Source: Paenirhodobacter enshiensis
GTDB taxonomy: Bacteria; Pseudomonadota; Alphaproteobacteria; Rhodobacterales; Rhodobacteraceae
Reading direction: 5' to 3'
Length of the DNA stretch: 64,000 nt
Assembly: GCF_000740785.1 (NCBI RefSeq)
Contig: NZ_JFZB01000001.1
Location: 271,302 to 335,301 of the forward strand
Below, piece by piece: positions 37,886-46,322 of this stretch; the first letter of the stretch is position 1, and every line of letters starts with the position of its first letter. Made by a program: the position numbers and the translations under genes. The notes under the pieces were generated by a model. That model did not search any database. It was given only the letters and a program-made list of their open reading frames with translations, and had not been told where the DNA came from.

Positions 37886-38128
37886 TCAGGCCTTGTCCTT
37901 GTCGGAGGGGGCAGCCGGATTGGCGGCGGGCGGCGTGATGTCGCGCGGTTCGGTGTCGCTCTTGGCGGCATCCTCGATTTCCTTGGTGCCGTCGGTCACG
38001 CCCTTCTTGAACGCGGTGATGCCCTTGCCGACCTCGCCCATCAGCGACGAGATCTTGCCACGGCCGAACAGCACCAGCACGATGACCGCGATCAGAAGAA
38101 GGCCCGGCAGGCCGATATTGTTGAGCAT
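37886..38128 (-). CDS. tatA: Sec-independent translocase subunit TatA
   Basis: 80-aa pore-forming Tat subunit. It starts [26 protein letters not shown] with the FGRGK hinge, followed by the amphipathic helix [18 protein letters not shown] and a charged tail. It is the first gene of the minus-strand tatABC-DUF815 operon. The 219 bp to the divergent marC gene should contain the operon promoter; no clear boxes stand out. Confidence 0.96.
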   Translation of the reverse strand: MLNNIGLPGLLLIAVIVLVLFGRGKISSLMGEVGKGITAFKKGVTDGTKEIEDAAKSDTEPRDITPPAANPAAPSDKDKA

Positions 38129-38347
38129 GTCAGTCTCCTCGGGCGCGGAAGGAATGAGGGCGCGCCGCTTTTCGCCCTAAGGTTTATGATCTGCGCCGGG
38201 GCAAGCAAAGAGCGATTCCGGGACTGCAGCCAATTTTTTCGCCCGCTCGCGAAACTTTGCCCGGGCCGTGAGCGGCGACGGCCCGGGCAGGCGGCGGGCA
38301 CGATCAGCCGGCTGGATCCCCGGCGCCGGTCGGGGTAACGTGGCCCC

Positions 38348-38995
38348 ATGTCGCATTCCGAAGCCATCACCGCCTTCGTCACCCTGTTCGTCGTGGTCGA
38401 CCCGATCGGCCTCGCGCCGATTTTCATCGCGCTGACACTCGGCATGTCCATGCGCCAGCGGTTGATCGTGGGGTTGCGCGCGCTGGCGGTCTCGGCCGGG
38501 CTGATGACGCTGTTCGGGCTGTTCGGCGACAAGATTCTCTCGGGGCTCGGCATCACCTTGCCGGCATTCCGCATCGCCGGCGGGATGCTGCTGTTCCTGA
38601 CCGCGCTCGACATGCTGTTCGAGCGCCGCACCCAGCGGCGCGAGGGGCAGTCGCAGCTGCACGAGGAAGACGATACCGTCGATCCGTCGGTGTTTCCCCT
38701 GGCGACGCCGCTGATCGCCGGGCCGGGGGCGCTGGCGGCGATGATCCTGCTCGCGGGCGGCACGGCGAGTTCCGGGACGCGGCTGATCGAGGTGCATCTG
38801 GTGATGCTCTCGGTGCTGGGCTGCGTCTTCGTGCTGTTCCTGCTCGCCACCCCGATCGAGCGGCTTCTGGGCCGGACCGGAACGATGGTGGTGACACGGC
38901 TTCTGGGGATGCTGCTCGCGGCGCTGGCGGCGCAGTTCATTCTCGACGGGTTGCGCGGCGCCGGGATCGTGCCGTTGCTGAATGCCGCGCGCTGA
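38348..38995 (+). CDS. MarC-family integral membrane protein
   Basis: 215-aa membrane protein of the MarC/UPF0056 family; transport role unproven. About six hydrophobic helices are visible. The family landmarks are TLFVVVDPIGLAPIFIALT near the N-terminus, RIAGGMLLFLTALDMLF, and PLATPLIAGPGALAAMILLAG. The loop between helices 3 and 4 (RRTQRREGQSQLHEEDDTVDPS) is charged. It stands alone and is divergent from tatA. Confidence 0.9.
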   Translation: MSHSEAITAFVTLFVVVDPIGLAPIFIALTLGMSMRQRLIVGLRALAVSAGLMTLFGLFGDKILSGLGITLPAFRIAGGMLLFLTALDMLFERRTQRREGQSQLHEEDDTVDPSVFPLATPLIAGPGALAAMILLAGGTASSGTRLIEVHLVMLSVLGCVFVLFLLATPIERLLGRTGTMVVTRLLGMLLAALAAQFILDGLRGAGIVPLLNAAR

Positions 38996-39094
38996 GGCCC
39001 GGGGCGGAAAGCTGTCTGCCGACGCCCGGGTGACAAGCGCCCCGGTCATGCCTACATCGCAAAGAGACACCGCAAGTCCCCGACGGAAGCCCCG

Positions 39095-39673
39095 ATGACC
39101 GGCGATACCCTGCCCAATGCGATCTATCTTCTTCTGCTGCTGATGGCACTCGGCGGGGTGCTGGTCGCCTCTGTGCGCCGCAGCCCGGCGCGCACGCTGC
39201 AACAGCTGTCGGTCTGGGCGCTGCTGTTTCTGGGACTGATCGCGGTGTTCGGGATGTGGGGCGACATCAAGGCCACGCTGATCCCGCGCCAGCAGGTTCT
39301 GGCGGACGGGCGGGTGGAACTCCCGCGCGAGCCGGACGGGCATTATTACGCGGTGGCGAAGGTGAACGGCGTGCCGCTGCGCTTCGTGATCGACACCGGT
39401 GCGACACAGGTGGTGCTGACCCGGCGCGATGCGGAACGCCTCGGCCTCGATCCGCGGATGCTGGCGTTCACCGGCTCGGCCAGCACGGCGAACGGCACCA
39501 TCTCCACGGCACCGGTGCGCCTCGACAGCATCGACATCGGCCCGATCCAGGACCGCAACGTGCGCGCGGTGGTCAACGGCGCCGAGATGGAGACCTCGCT
39601 TCTCGGGATGAGCTACCTGACCCGCTTCGGCCGGGTGGAGTTCGACCGCGACCGGATGATCCTCGAACGCTGA
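39095..39673 (+). CDS. Retropepsin-like aspartic protease (TIGR02281 type), membrane-anchored
   Basis: 192-aa single-domain aspartic protease related to retroviral proteases. Two N-terminal hydrophobic segments (AIYLLLLLMALGGVLVA and LSVWALLFLGLIAVFGMW) anchor it, and the catalytic domain faces the periplasm. The active-site triplet is VIDTGATQVVL, followed by the flap region TANGTISTAP and a late NVRAVVNGAEMETSLLGMSYL. It would act as a homodimer, since only one DTG is present. Substrates in these bacteria are not known. Upstream is a CGGAAG ribosome site. Confidence 0.88.
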   Translation: MTGDTLPNAIYLLLLLMALGGVLVASVRRSPARTLQQLSVWALLFLGLIAVFGMWGDIKATLIPRQQVLADGRVELPREPDGHYYAVAKVNGVPLRFVIDTGATQVVLTRRDAERLGLDPRMLAFTGSASTANGTISTAPVRLDSIDIGPIQDRNVRAVVNGAEMETSLLGMSYLTRFGRVEFDRDRMILER

Positions 39674-39788
39674 GCGCGCGCGGCGGCAAAACCCGGCCGA
39701 CGGCCGCAGCCGCGCCCCGGGGCACCATTGGCCGGCCGGGTGAGCGGGGGTAATGTGGCGCCTCAACGCCGAGCTGTCCGGAGGGACC

Positions 39789-40259
39789 ATGACTGCCCGT
39801 TACACTCTCGTCGCGCTGCTGAGCGCGGCCGTTCTCGCCGGTTGCGTCGGGGCGCCAGGGCCCGCGCAGTCCACCCCGGCCGGCGGCACGCGAAACGCGC
39901 CGATCGTCATCCGCAACGATCACGGCGGCAATGTCGCGGCGAATATCCTGCGCCGCGAGCAACTGGCGAACTCCGGGCGCGAGGTGCAGTTGCGCGGCTT
40001 CTGCGATTCGGCCTGCACCATGTTCACCACCTTGCCGAACGCCTGTCTGGCGCCCGATGCCACCTTCGGCTTTCACGCCCCCAGCATCGGTGGAAGCAGC
40101 ACCCCCGCCCCGATGGTCGGCGACCTGATCGGCCAGTTCTATCGCAACGGCATCGCCCGCAAATGGCAGCAAAGCTGGGGCAACAGCACGAAAATCACCC
40201 GGATCAGCGCGAAGCGTTATGTCCAGCTCGACCCTCAGGCGCGGCTCTGCACGCGCTGA
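39789..40259 (+). CDS. Lipoprotein with ClpP-like segment, function unknown
   Basis: 156-aa predicted lipoprotein: signal peptide TARYTLVALLSAAVLAGC with the lipobox LAGC, then a short Pro/Gly linker. The folded part has a strand with NAPIVIRNDHGGNVAANILRRE, the block FCDSACTMFTTLPNACLAPDATFGFHAP and a C-terminal helix region. The DSAC ... GFHAP arrangement resembles the Ser-His part of ClpP/crotonase-fold periplasmic proteins, with Ser as candidate nucleophile. The ATG at 39789 has a GGAGGG site. The fold call is tentative. The gene ends close to the convergent corA. Confidence 0.65.
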   Translation: MTARYTLVALLSAAVLAGCVGAPGPAQSTPAGGTRNAPIVIRNDHGGNVAANILRREQLANSGREVQLRGFCDSACTMFTTLPNACLAPDATFGFHAPSIGGSSTPAPMVGDLIGQFYRNGIARKWQQSWGNSTKITRISAKRYVQLDPQARLCTR

Positions 40260-40268
40260 GCGGGAGGT

Positions 40269-41237
40269 TCACAACCATTTCTTCCACTTGAAGAACGCCC
40301 AGGTCCCCACGGCCGAGCCGATCATCAGCGCGATGGCAAAGGGATAGCCCCAGCTTTTGTTCAGTTCCGGCATGTTGGCAAAGTTCATCCCGTAAGCCGA
40401 GGCGATCAGCGTCGGCGGCAGGAACAGCACCGCCACCACCGACACGATCCGCACCGTGATGTTCTGCACCAGATTGATCATGCCGAGCGTGGCATCGACC
40501 GACAGCGACACCCGGCTGCTGAGAAAATCGCCATGCACCGCCAGCGAGCTGAGGTCGCGCATCTGCCCCTTGATGATCGCATGGAGGTCGCGCCCGGTCG
40601 GATGACCGCTCAGCGACTGGTCGTAGAACGACAGTGCCCGCTCCATCGTCAGCAGCGACAGCCGGATCTTGCCCAGAAGCTCGCCCTGCCGGCCGACCTC
40701 GCCAAGGGCCTGTTGCAGCTCCTCGGGGGTGGCCTGCCCCAGCACCTTCGCCGACACCCGGTCGAGAACCCGGCCGATGCCTTCGAGCAAATCGGCCTGG
40801 CGCGAGACAATCTCCTCGATCAGCCCGAGGAAGATGCGCTCGGGCGTGCCGCAGCCCGCGGTCGAACGGTCGGCCCGCTCGGGGAAGGTTTCGAACGGGC
40901 GCGGCGCGTGGTGGCGCACCGTCACCAGCCGCGAGGGCGACAGGATGAAGGTGACCGGCCCCGAGATCTGCACGCCGTCCGGCGTCTGGCCCGGAACCAC
41001 GACGGTCATGTAGTCGCAGCCATCCTCGCGATAGAGGCGATTCGAAATCTCGATCTCTTCCATGTCCGCCAGCGTCGGCACCGAGATGCCAAGCGACTCG
41101 ACCGCCGCCAACTGGCTGTCGAGCGGCCGATAGAGGTCGATCCACAACGCCGAGGCAATCTGTGCGCCGGGGTTGATCGTATCTTCCTGGTCGATGCGGT
41201 TCAGACCCCGCGTTCCGGCAATGTAGGCGTGCAGCAT
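40269..41237 (-). CDS. corA: CorA-family divalent cation transporter
   Basis: Inner-membrane Mg2+/Co2+ (possibly Zn2+) channel. The 322-aa protein has a cytosolic alpha/beta domain, a long coiled helix and two C-terminal membrane helices (ITVRIVSVVAVLFLPPTLIASAYGMNF and YPFAIALMIGSAVGTWAFF) separated by the selectivity motif YGMNFANMPELN. The basic WKKWL end stays inside. The ATG at 41237 follows GGAGGG; the frame continues upstream without family similarity. Confidence 0.93.
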   Translation of the reverse strand: MLHAYIAGTRGLNRIDQEDTINPGAQIASALWIDLYRPLDSQLAAVESLGISVPTLADMEEIEISNRLYREDGCDYMTVVVPGQTPDGVQISGPVTFILSPSRLVTVRHHAPRPFETFPERADRSTAGCGTPERIFLGLIEEIVSRQADLLEGIGRVLDRVSAKVLGQATPEELQQALGEVGRQGELLGKIRLSLLTMERALSFYDQSLSGHPTGRDLHAIIKGQMRDLSSLAVHGDFLSSRVSLSVDATLGMINLVQNITVRIVSVVAVLFLPPTLIASAYGMNFANMPELNKSWGYPFAIALMIGSAVGTWAFFKWKKWL

Positions 41238-41426
41238 CGGACCCTCCGGCTCGCGGCAGTGCCCCATCGGTAGCGGCCCGGACGGGGCAAGATCAACCCC
41301 CTGCCCCGCCTCTGACCGCACGGGAACGGCCGGGCCACGCGCTCGTGACGAAAGATGGGCGTTTTCATGCCGGCTGCGACGTGCTGGCGTCTCGATTCGG
41401 CGCGAAACCCGTGCTATCTGGACCCG

Positions 41427-41840
41427 ATGTCACACGATCGCACCCTTCTTTCCTCGCCCAGTGCCCCCGCCGCAGGTTCCGTCCTGCCCGGCGAGGCGCC
41501 GAAGGCTGCGGACAGCGTGCGGCCCGAAGTCCATGCCGCCGAGATGCTGGACCGGGCCGAGGGGGCGGCGCAGCTGCTCAAGGCGCTGTCGCACGAGGGC
41601 CGGCTGATGATCCTGTGCCATCTGGCCTCGGGCGAGAAATCGGTGACCGAGCTCGAACATCTCCTCGATCAGCGGCAGGCGGCGGTGAGCCAGCAGCTTG
41701 CGCGGCTGCGCAGCGAGGGGCTGGTCAGCGCGCGCCGCGACGGCAAGGCGATCCATTATTCGCTCAGCGATCCGCGCGCGATGCGCATCGTCGAACTGCT
41801 TTACGACATGTTCTGCAGCGCCGATTGCTCGCCGCGCTGA
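41427..41840 (+). CDS. ArsR-family repressor resembling the persulfide sensor SqrR/BigR
   Basis: 137-aa winged-helix repressor. The core LLKALSHEGRLMILCHLASGEKSVTELE, QRQAAVSQQLARLRSEGLV and the wing RRDGKAIHYSLSD match the SqrR/BigR branch of ArsR. Cys64 and Cys130 are 66 residues apart, exactly as Cys41 and Cys107 of Rhodobacter SqrR, which form a tetrasulfide bridge on exposure to sulfane sulfur. A third Cys (134) is extra. The N-terminal 35 residues are a longer, flexible lead. It converges with an RND efflux operon whose promoter has an ATTC-N8-GAAT dyad, the likely operator. Sulfide genes are not nearby, so the inducer is inferred. Confidence 0.85.
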   Translation: MSHDRTLLSSPSAPAAGSVLPGEAPKAADSVRPEVHAAEMLDRAEGAAQLLKALSHEGRLMILCHLASGEKSVTELEHLLDQRQAAVSQQLARLRSEGLVSARRDGKAIHYSLSDPRAMRIVELLYDMFCSADCSPR

Positions 41841-41861
41841 GGTCGCGGTCAACACCCCATG

Positions 41862-41896
41862 AAAAGGCCCCGCCGGATCGCTCCGGCGGGGCTTTT
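41862..41896. terminator. Bidirectional terminator between the ArsR gene and the RND operon
   Basis: AAAAGGCCCCGCCGGA and TCCGGCGGGGCTTTT form a stem with A residues on one side and T residues on the other, so it can stop transcription from both convergent genes. Confidence 0.88.
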
Positions 41897-41916
41897 CGAT
41901 TTCGGAACCGGACGGC

Positions 41917-44900
41917 TCAGGTGCGGAACACCCGATAGATCGCCGGGATCACCAGCACCGTCAGCAACGTCGAGGTCAGCAGACCGAACAGCAGCGAGAT
42001 CGCCAGCCCCTGGAAGATCGGATCGGCCAGAATCACCGCCGCACCGATCATCGCCGCGATGGCGGTAAGCAAGATCGGCCGGAACCGGATCGCGCCCGCC
42101 GCGATCAGCACATCGACATCCGAGCGCCCGGTGTGATCGCCGTGGCGGATGAAATCGACCAGCAGGATCGAGTTTCGCACGATGATACCCGCCAGCGCGA
42201 TGAAACCGATCATCGAGGGCGCCGAGAACGGCGCATTGAACAGCCAGTGCCCGAACATGATGCCCAAGAAGGTCAGCGGGATCGGCGTCAGCACCACCAA
42301 AGGCAACCGGAACGAGCCGAACTGCGCCACGACGAGGATATAGATCCCGACCAGCGCCACGCCGAAGGCGCCGCCCATGTCACGGAAGGTGACCCAGGTC
42401 ACTTCCCATTCGCCGTCCCACAACAGCGTCACATGCGATTCGTCGGCCGGCTGACCGTGCAGCGCCACCACCGGCTTCTCGCCCGCGGGCCAGTCCATCT
42501 GATCGAGCGCGCGGTCGACCGCGATCATGCCGTAAAGCGGCGCCTCGAACGCCCCGGCGAGATCGGCCTCGACCATCTCGGCGGCACGGCCGTTGTGACG
42601 GAAGATCGGGAAAGAGGACTGTTCGGGCGTCACCTTGACCACATCGCCCAGCTCCACCACCCCGCGCGAGCCGGGCAGCACATCGGCCGGGATCGGGGTC
42701 GAGAGCGTCGCCTCGTCCATCACCTTCTCGGACTTGGCACGTTTCATGACGATCGGCAGCGGCTGGCGGGCGTCGCCGCGATGCGAATAGCCGACCGTGG
42801 TCGAGCCGTTCAGCAGGTTCAGCGTGTCGAACACGTCGGATTCCTGCACGCTGTAGAAGTCCAGATCGTCCGGGCTGATCCGCGCGCGCAGCCGCTCGGC
42901 CTGCGTGCCGTAGCTGTCATCGACATCGACGATGAACGGCACGCTCTCGAAGGCCATGCGGATCTTCGCCGCGGCGGCGCGACGGGCCTCGGGATCGGGG
43001 CCGTAGACCTCGGCGAGCAGCGTCGACATCACCGGCGGGCCGGGCGGGGGCTCGACCGTCTTCAGAACGGTGCCCTTCGGCATGGTCACATCGGCGATCA
43101 TCTTGCGGATCTCCAGCGCGACCTCGTGGCTCGACCGAGACCTCTCCCCCTTCGGCGTCAGGTTGACCTGAACGTCGCCCTGCCAAGGGTATTCGCGCAG
43201 GTAGTAATGCCGCACCAGACCGTTGAAGTTGAACGGCGAGGCCGTCCCCGCCTGCGTCTGCGCCGAGGTCACCTCGGGCAGCGTCAGCACCTTCGCCGCG
43301 ACCTGCTGGGCGACGGCATCCGTCGCCTCGACCGAGGAGCCCTCGGGCAGGTCGATCAGCACGCTCAGCTCGGTCTTGTTGTCGAAGGGCAGCAGCTTGA
43401 CCGTCACGTCCTTGGTATACAGCAGCCCGAGCGAGCCGAAGGACAGCACGATCGCCCCGATCAGGAATTTCCAGGCCGAGCGTTTCGTCGCCAGAACCCG
43501 GCGCGCGACACGTTCATACAGCGCCCCCAGTCGCCCGCCCTCGTGGCCCGGTGCCTCGGCATGGACCGGGGCCTTGCCGGCGATCTTCAGCATCAGCCAG
43601 GGCGTCACCGTGACCGCGATGAAGAACGAGAACACCATCGCCCCCGAAGCCATCGCCGGGATCGGGCTCATGTAAGGCCCCATCATCCCCGAGACGAACA
43701 GCATCGGCAGCAGCGCCGCGACCACGGTCAGCGTGGCGACGATGGTCGGATTGCCGACCTCGGCCACCGCCTCGATGGCGCGGCTGGCGCGGTCGCCGCC
43801 CTTCGGCATCGCCCAGTGGCGGGCGATGTTCTCGATCACCACGATGGCATCGTCGACCAGAATGCCGATGGAGAAGATCAGCGCGAACAGGCTGACGCGG
43901 TTGAGCGTGTAGCCCATGAACTTCGCCGCGAACAAGGCGAGCAGCAGCGTCACCGGGATCACCACCGCGACCACCACCGCCTCGCGCCAGCCGATGGCGA
44001 TCAGCACCAGAATCACGATGGAGATCGTGGCGATGCCCAGATGCAGCAGCAGCTCGTTCGCCTTCTCATTGGCGCTTTCGCCGTAGTTGCGGGTGACATC
44101 GACCGCGACCGAATTCGGGATCAGGCGGTCGTGCAGCCCCTCGATGCGGTCGAGGATATGCTCGCTCACCACCACGGCATTGGCGCCGGGACGCTTCGCG
44201 ACGGCCAGCGTGACCGCCGGACGGCGGTCGAGCGCGTCCTTGTCGCCCACACGGGTGACGTTCGAGACGATATGTTCCGACGTATCGGGCACATAGGACA
44301 CTTTCGCCACATCGCCGACATAGACCGGACGGCCGTCGCGGGTGGTGACCAGAAGGCCCTGCACCTCGGCCGGGGCGGTCAGCGTCTGGCCGGCCACCAG
44401 GTCGATCTGCTTGCCGCCCTGCCGCACCCGGCCGGTGGTGAAGGCGCGGTTCGCCTGCTCAACCTTCTGCGACAGCTGTTGCAGCGTGACGCCGTAAAGC
44501 GCCAGCTTCTCGGGATCGGGGTCGATGCGGATCGCCTCGGTGGCGTCGCCCACGAGATAGGTCAGCCCGACATCCTCGACCTTGGAGACCTCGGTCTGCA
44601 ATTCGCGCGCGATCCGGGTCAGATCGTTCGAGCCGACCTCCTGCCCCGGTTTCGCCGACAGCGTCAGCGACACGATGGCCACGTCATTGATGCCGCGCCC
44701 GACGATCAGCGGCTGCGGAATGCCCACCGGGATGCGGTCGAGATTGGCATTCACCTTCTCCTGCACCCGCAGGATCGCCGCATCGGCGGAGGTGCCGACC
44801 TTGAAACGCACCATGACCAGCGCCGAATCGTCATTGGTCTGGCTGTAGACATGCTCGACCCCGTCGATGCCCTTGACGATGGTCTCCATCGGCTCGGTCA

Positions 44901-45162
44901 CCAGCTTGACGGCATCGGGCGCCTTCAGACCGGGGGCCGAGATATGAATATCCACCATCGGCACCGAGATCTGCGGCTCTTCCTCGCGCGGCAGCGTCAC
45001 CAGCGCCAGAATGCCCACCGCCAGCGCGGCGAGCACGATCAGGGGCGTCAGCGCCGAGCGGATGAACGCCCGCGTCAGCCGGCCGGCCACGCCCAGATGG
45101 GCATCGGGCATGGCGGAGGCCTCCGGGCCCTGCCCGGCTTCGTTCCGGTCGGGCTGGCTCAT
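41917..45162 (-). CDS. RND-family efflux transporter, inner-membrane pump
   Basis: 1081-aa proton-driven pump of the HAE/AcrB-like RND family, with 12 membrane helices and two large periplasmic loops. The first helix (FIRSALTPLIVLAALAVGILALVTLP) is followed by EEEPQISVPMVDIHISAPG. The proton-relay Asp pair is in ILVDDAIVVIENI in helix 4, and the duplicated second half has LAGIIVRNSILLVDFI. The substrate cannot be read; the branch looks like drug or small-molecule pumps rather than CusA metal pumps. Its ATG overlaps the adaptor stop. No outer-membrane channel gene is adjacent. Confidence 0.94.
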   Translation of the reverse strand: MSQPDRNEAGQGPEASAMPDAHLGVAGRLTRAFIRSALTPLIVLAALAVGILALVTLPREEEPQISVPMVDIHISAPGLKAPDAVKLVTEPMETIVKGIDGVEHVYSQTNDDSALVMVRFKVGTSADAAILRVQEKVNANLDRIPVGIPQPLIVGRGINDVAIVSLTLSAKPGQEVGSNDLTRIARELQTEVSKVEDVGLTYLVGDATEAIRIDPDPEKLALYGVTLQQLSQKVEQANRAFTTGRVRQGGKQIDLVAGQTLTAPAEVQGLLVTTRDGRPVYVGDVAKVSYVPDTSEHIVSNVTRVGDKDALDRRPAVTLAVAKRPGANAVVVSEHILDRIEGLHDRLIPNSVAVDVTRNYGESANEKANELLLHLGIATISIVILVLIAIGWREAVVVAVVIPVTLLLALFAAKFMGYTLNRVSLFALIFSIGILVDDAIVVIENIARHWAMPKGGDRASRAIEAVAEVGNPTIVATLTVVAALLPMLFVSGMMGPYMSPIPAMASGAMVFSFFIAVTVTPWLMLKIAGKAPVHAEAPGHEGGRLGALYERVARRVLATKRSAWKFLIGAIVLSFGSLGLLYTKDVTVKLLPFDNKTELSVLIDLPEGSSVEATDAVAQQVAAKVLTLPEVTSAQTQAGTASPFNFNGLVRHYYLREYPWQGDVQVNLTPKGERSRSSHEVALEIRKMIADVTMPKGTVLKTVEPPPGPPVMSTLLAEVYGPDPEARRAAAAKIRMAFESVPFIVDVDDSYGTQAERLRARISPDDLDFYSVQESDVFDTLNLLNGSTTVGYSHRGDARQPLPIVMKRAKSEKVMDEATLSTPIPADVLPGSRGVVELGDVVKVTPEQSSFPIFRHNGRAAEMVEADLAGAFEAPLYGMIAVDRALDQMDWPAGEKPVVALHGQPADESHVTLLWDGEWEVTWVTFRDMGGAFGVALVGIYILVVAQFGSFRLPLVVLTPIPLTFLGIMFGHWLFNAPFSAPSMIGFIALAGIIVRNSILLVDFIRHGDHTGRSDVDVLIAAGAIRFRPILLTAIAAMIGAAVILADPIFQGLAISLLFGLLTSTLLTVLVIPAIYRVFRT

Positions 45163-46133
45163 GGCGTCACCACCGTTTCGCCGCCTTCGAGGCCGGTCAG
45201 CACCTCGACCATGCCGGCGCCGTCGATGCGCCGGGCAGGGCCGGGCAGAACCGCGCGCTCCGTCCCGTCGGCGAGGGTGACGAAATCCAGACCTGAGCGG
45301 GTGGCGATGGCGCCTTCGGGCACCAGAATCGCCTGCCGCTTCGCCAGCGGCAACCGCACCAGAACGCGCGCCGCGACAAAACTTTCATCGAGGCCCTGCA
45401 CCTCGACATCGGCCTGAACCCGACCGCCCTCGATCAGCGGATAGACCTTCACGAGCTTGCCCGCGACGGTGCCGCGCGGGGTCTCGAGCTCGATCGCCGC
45501 GCCCTCGGTCAGGGTGGAGGTGAAGCGCTCAGGCACCGACAGGCGCAGGTAAAACCCGCCGCCCCCAACCGTCGCGACGGTCTCGCCCGCCATGACATAG
45601 GCGCCGCGCGCCGCCGGAACCGTCAGCACCCGCCCCGAGACCGGCGCCAGAACCTCGCCCTCGGCAGCCTGCTGCTCGATCACCTGACGGTTGGCCTGCT
45701 GCGCCGCGATCTGGCTGGCATAGACATCGACCTGAGTGCGCAGCTGATCGAGCTGCTGCGCGCTCGACACGCCGCGGGCATTCAGCGCCTCGCCGCGGGT
45801 CAGCTCTGCCTTCGCGTTGTCGAGCTGCGCCTGAAGCGCGGCGATCTGCGCATCGACCGCGTTCAGCTGGAAGGCGATCTTGTCATCGACGATCTTGCCC
45901 AGAACCTGCCCGGCGGTGACGGTATCGCCCTCGCTTGCACTCAGCTCGACCAGCGTGCCGCCAAGGCGCGCCCGCGCCGGCAGCTGATCGCGCGCCTCAA
46001 CCTGACCGTAAACCGCTTTCCAGTCGGTCACCTCGACAGGGCTGGCGACATAGCTCCCGGCAACCGCGGGCAGGCCCGACAGAACGGGCGGCACCAGAAG
46101 CGCCAGCGCAAGGGGAAGATGGAAATGTCTCAT
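45159..46133 (-). CDS. RND efflux periplasmic adaptor (membrane fusion protein)
   Basis: 324-aa periplasmic adaptor linking the RND pump to an outer-membrane channel. It has a signal peptide (MRHFHLPLALALLVPPVLSGLPAVAG), a lipoyl half-motif (RLGGTLVELSASEGDTVTAGQVLGKI), an alpha-hairpin (about residues 85-155), a second lipoyl half (APVSGRVLTVPAARGAYVMAGETVATV) and beta-barrel and membrane-proximal domains. The ATG at 46133 follows GGGAGC and starts the signal peptide. It is the first gene of the two-gene efflux operon. Confidence 0.92.
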   Translation of the reverse strand: MRHFHLPLALALLVPPVLSGLPAVAGSYVASPVEVTDWKAVYGQVEARDQLPARARLGGTLVELSASEGDTVTAGQVLGKIVDDKIAFQLNAVDAQIAALQAQLDNAKAELTRGEALNARGVSSAQQLDQLRTQVDVYASQIAAQQANRQVIEQQAAEGEVLAPVSGRVLTVPAARGAYVMAGETVATVGGGGFYLRLSVPERFTSTLTEGAAIELETPRGTVAGKLVKVYPLIEGGRVQADVEVQGLDESFVAARVLVRLPLAKRQAILVPEGAIATRSGLDFVTLADGTERAVLPGPARRIDGAGMVEVLTGLEGGETVVTP

Positions 46134-46163
46134 GGGCTGCTCCCGATCGGCGAAGGGATTTAC

Positions 46164-46179
46164 ATTCCATATAGTGAAT
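46164..46179. promoter_or_regulatory. Candidate SqrR/ArsR-type operator ATTC-N8-GAAT
   Basis: ATTC, eight bases, then GAAT forms an exact dyad 31 bp upstream of the adaptor start codon, in the 189-bp region shared with serS. From memory, SqrR binds ATTC-N8-GAAT type sites, and an SqrR-like repressor is encoded at the far end of this operon. The dyad stands out as AT-rich in GC-rich surroundings. Confidence 0.6.
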
Positions 46180-46322
46180 ACGACGTGACCGCACCAGCCC
46201 GAAACTGCGTGCCGGCAACGGCTGCCCGCAGCCCGGGGCCAAAGGTCTCGATACGATAGCACGGGCTTTGACCCGCAGCCGTTAACAGGCTAAAGCCGGG
46301 GCGATCAAAAGAGGTGACGACC

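Noticed and set aside
42133..45417. A frame of more than 1000 codons opposite the RND pump gene
   Set aside because: The opposite strand encodes a complete RND transporter with its Asp pair and repeats. The antisense translation is His/Arg-rich low complexity typical of GC-rich shadows.
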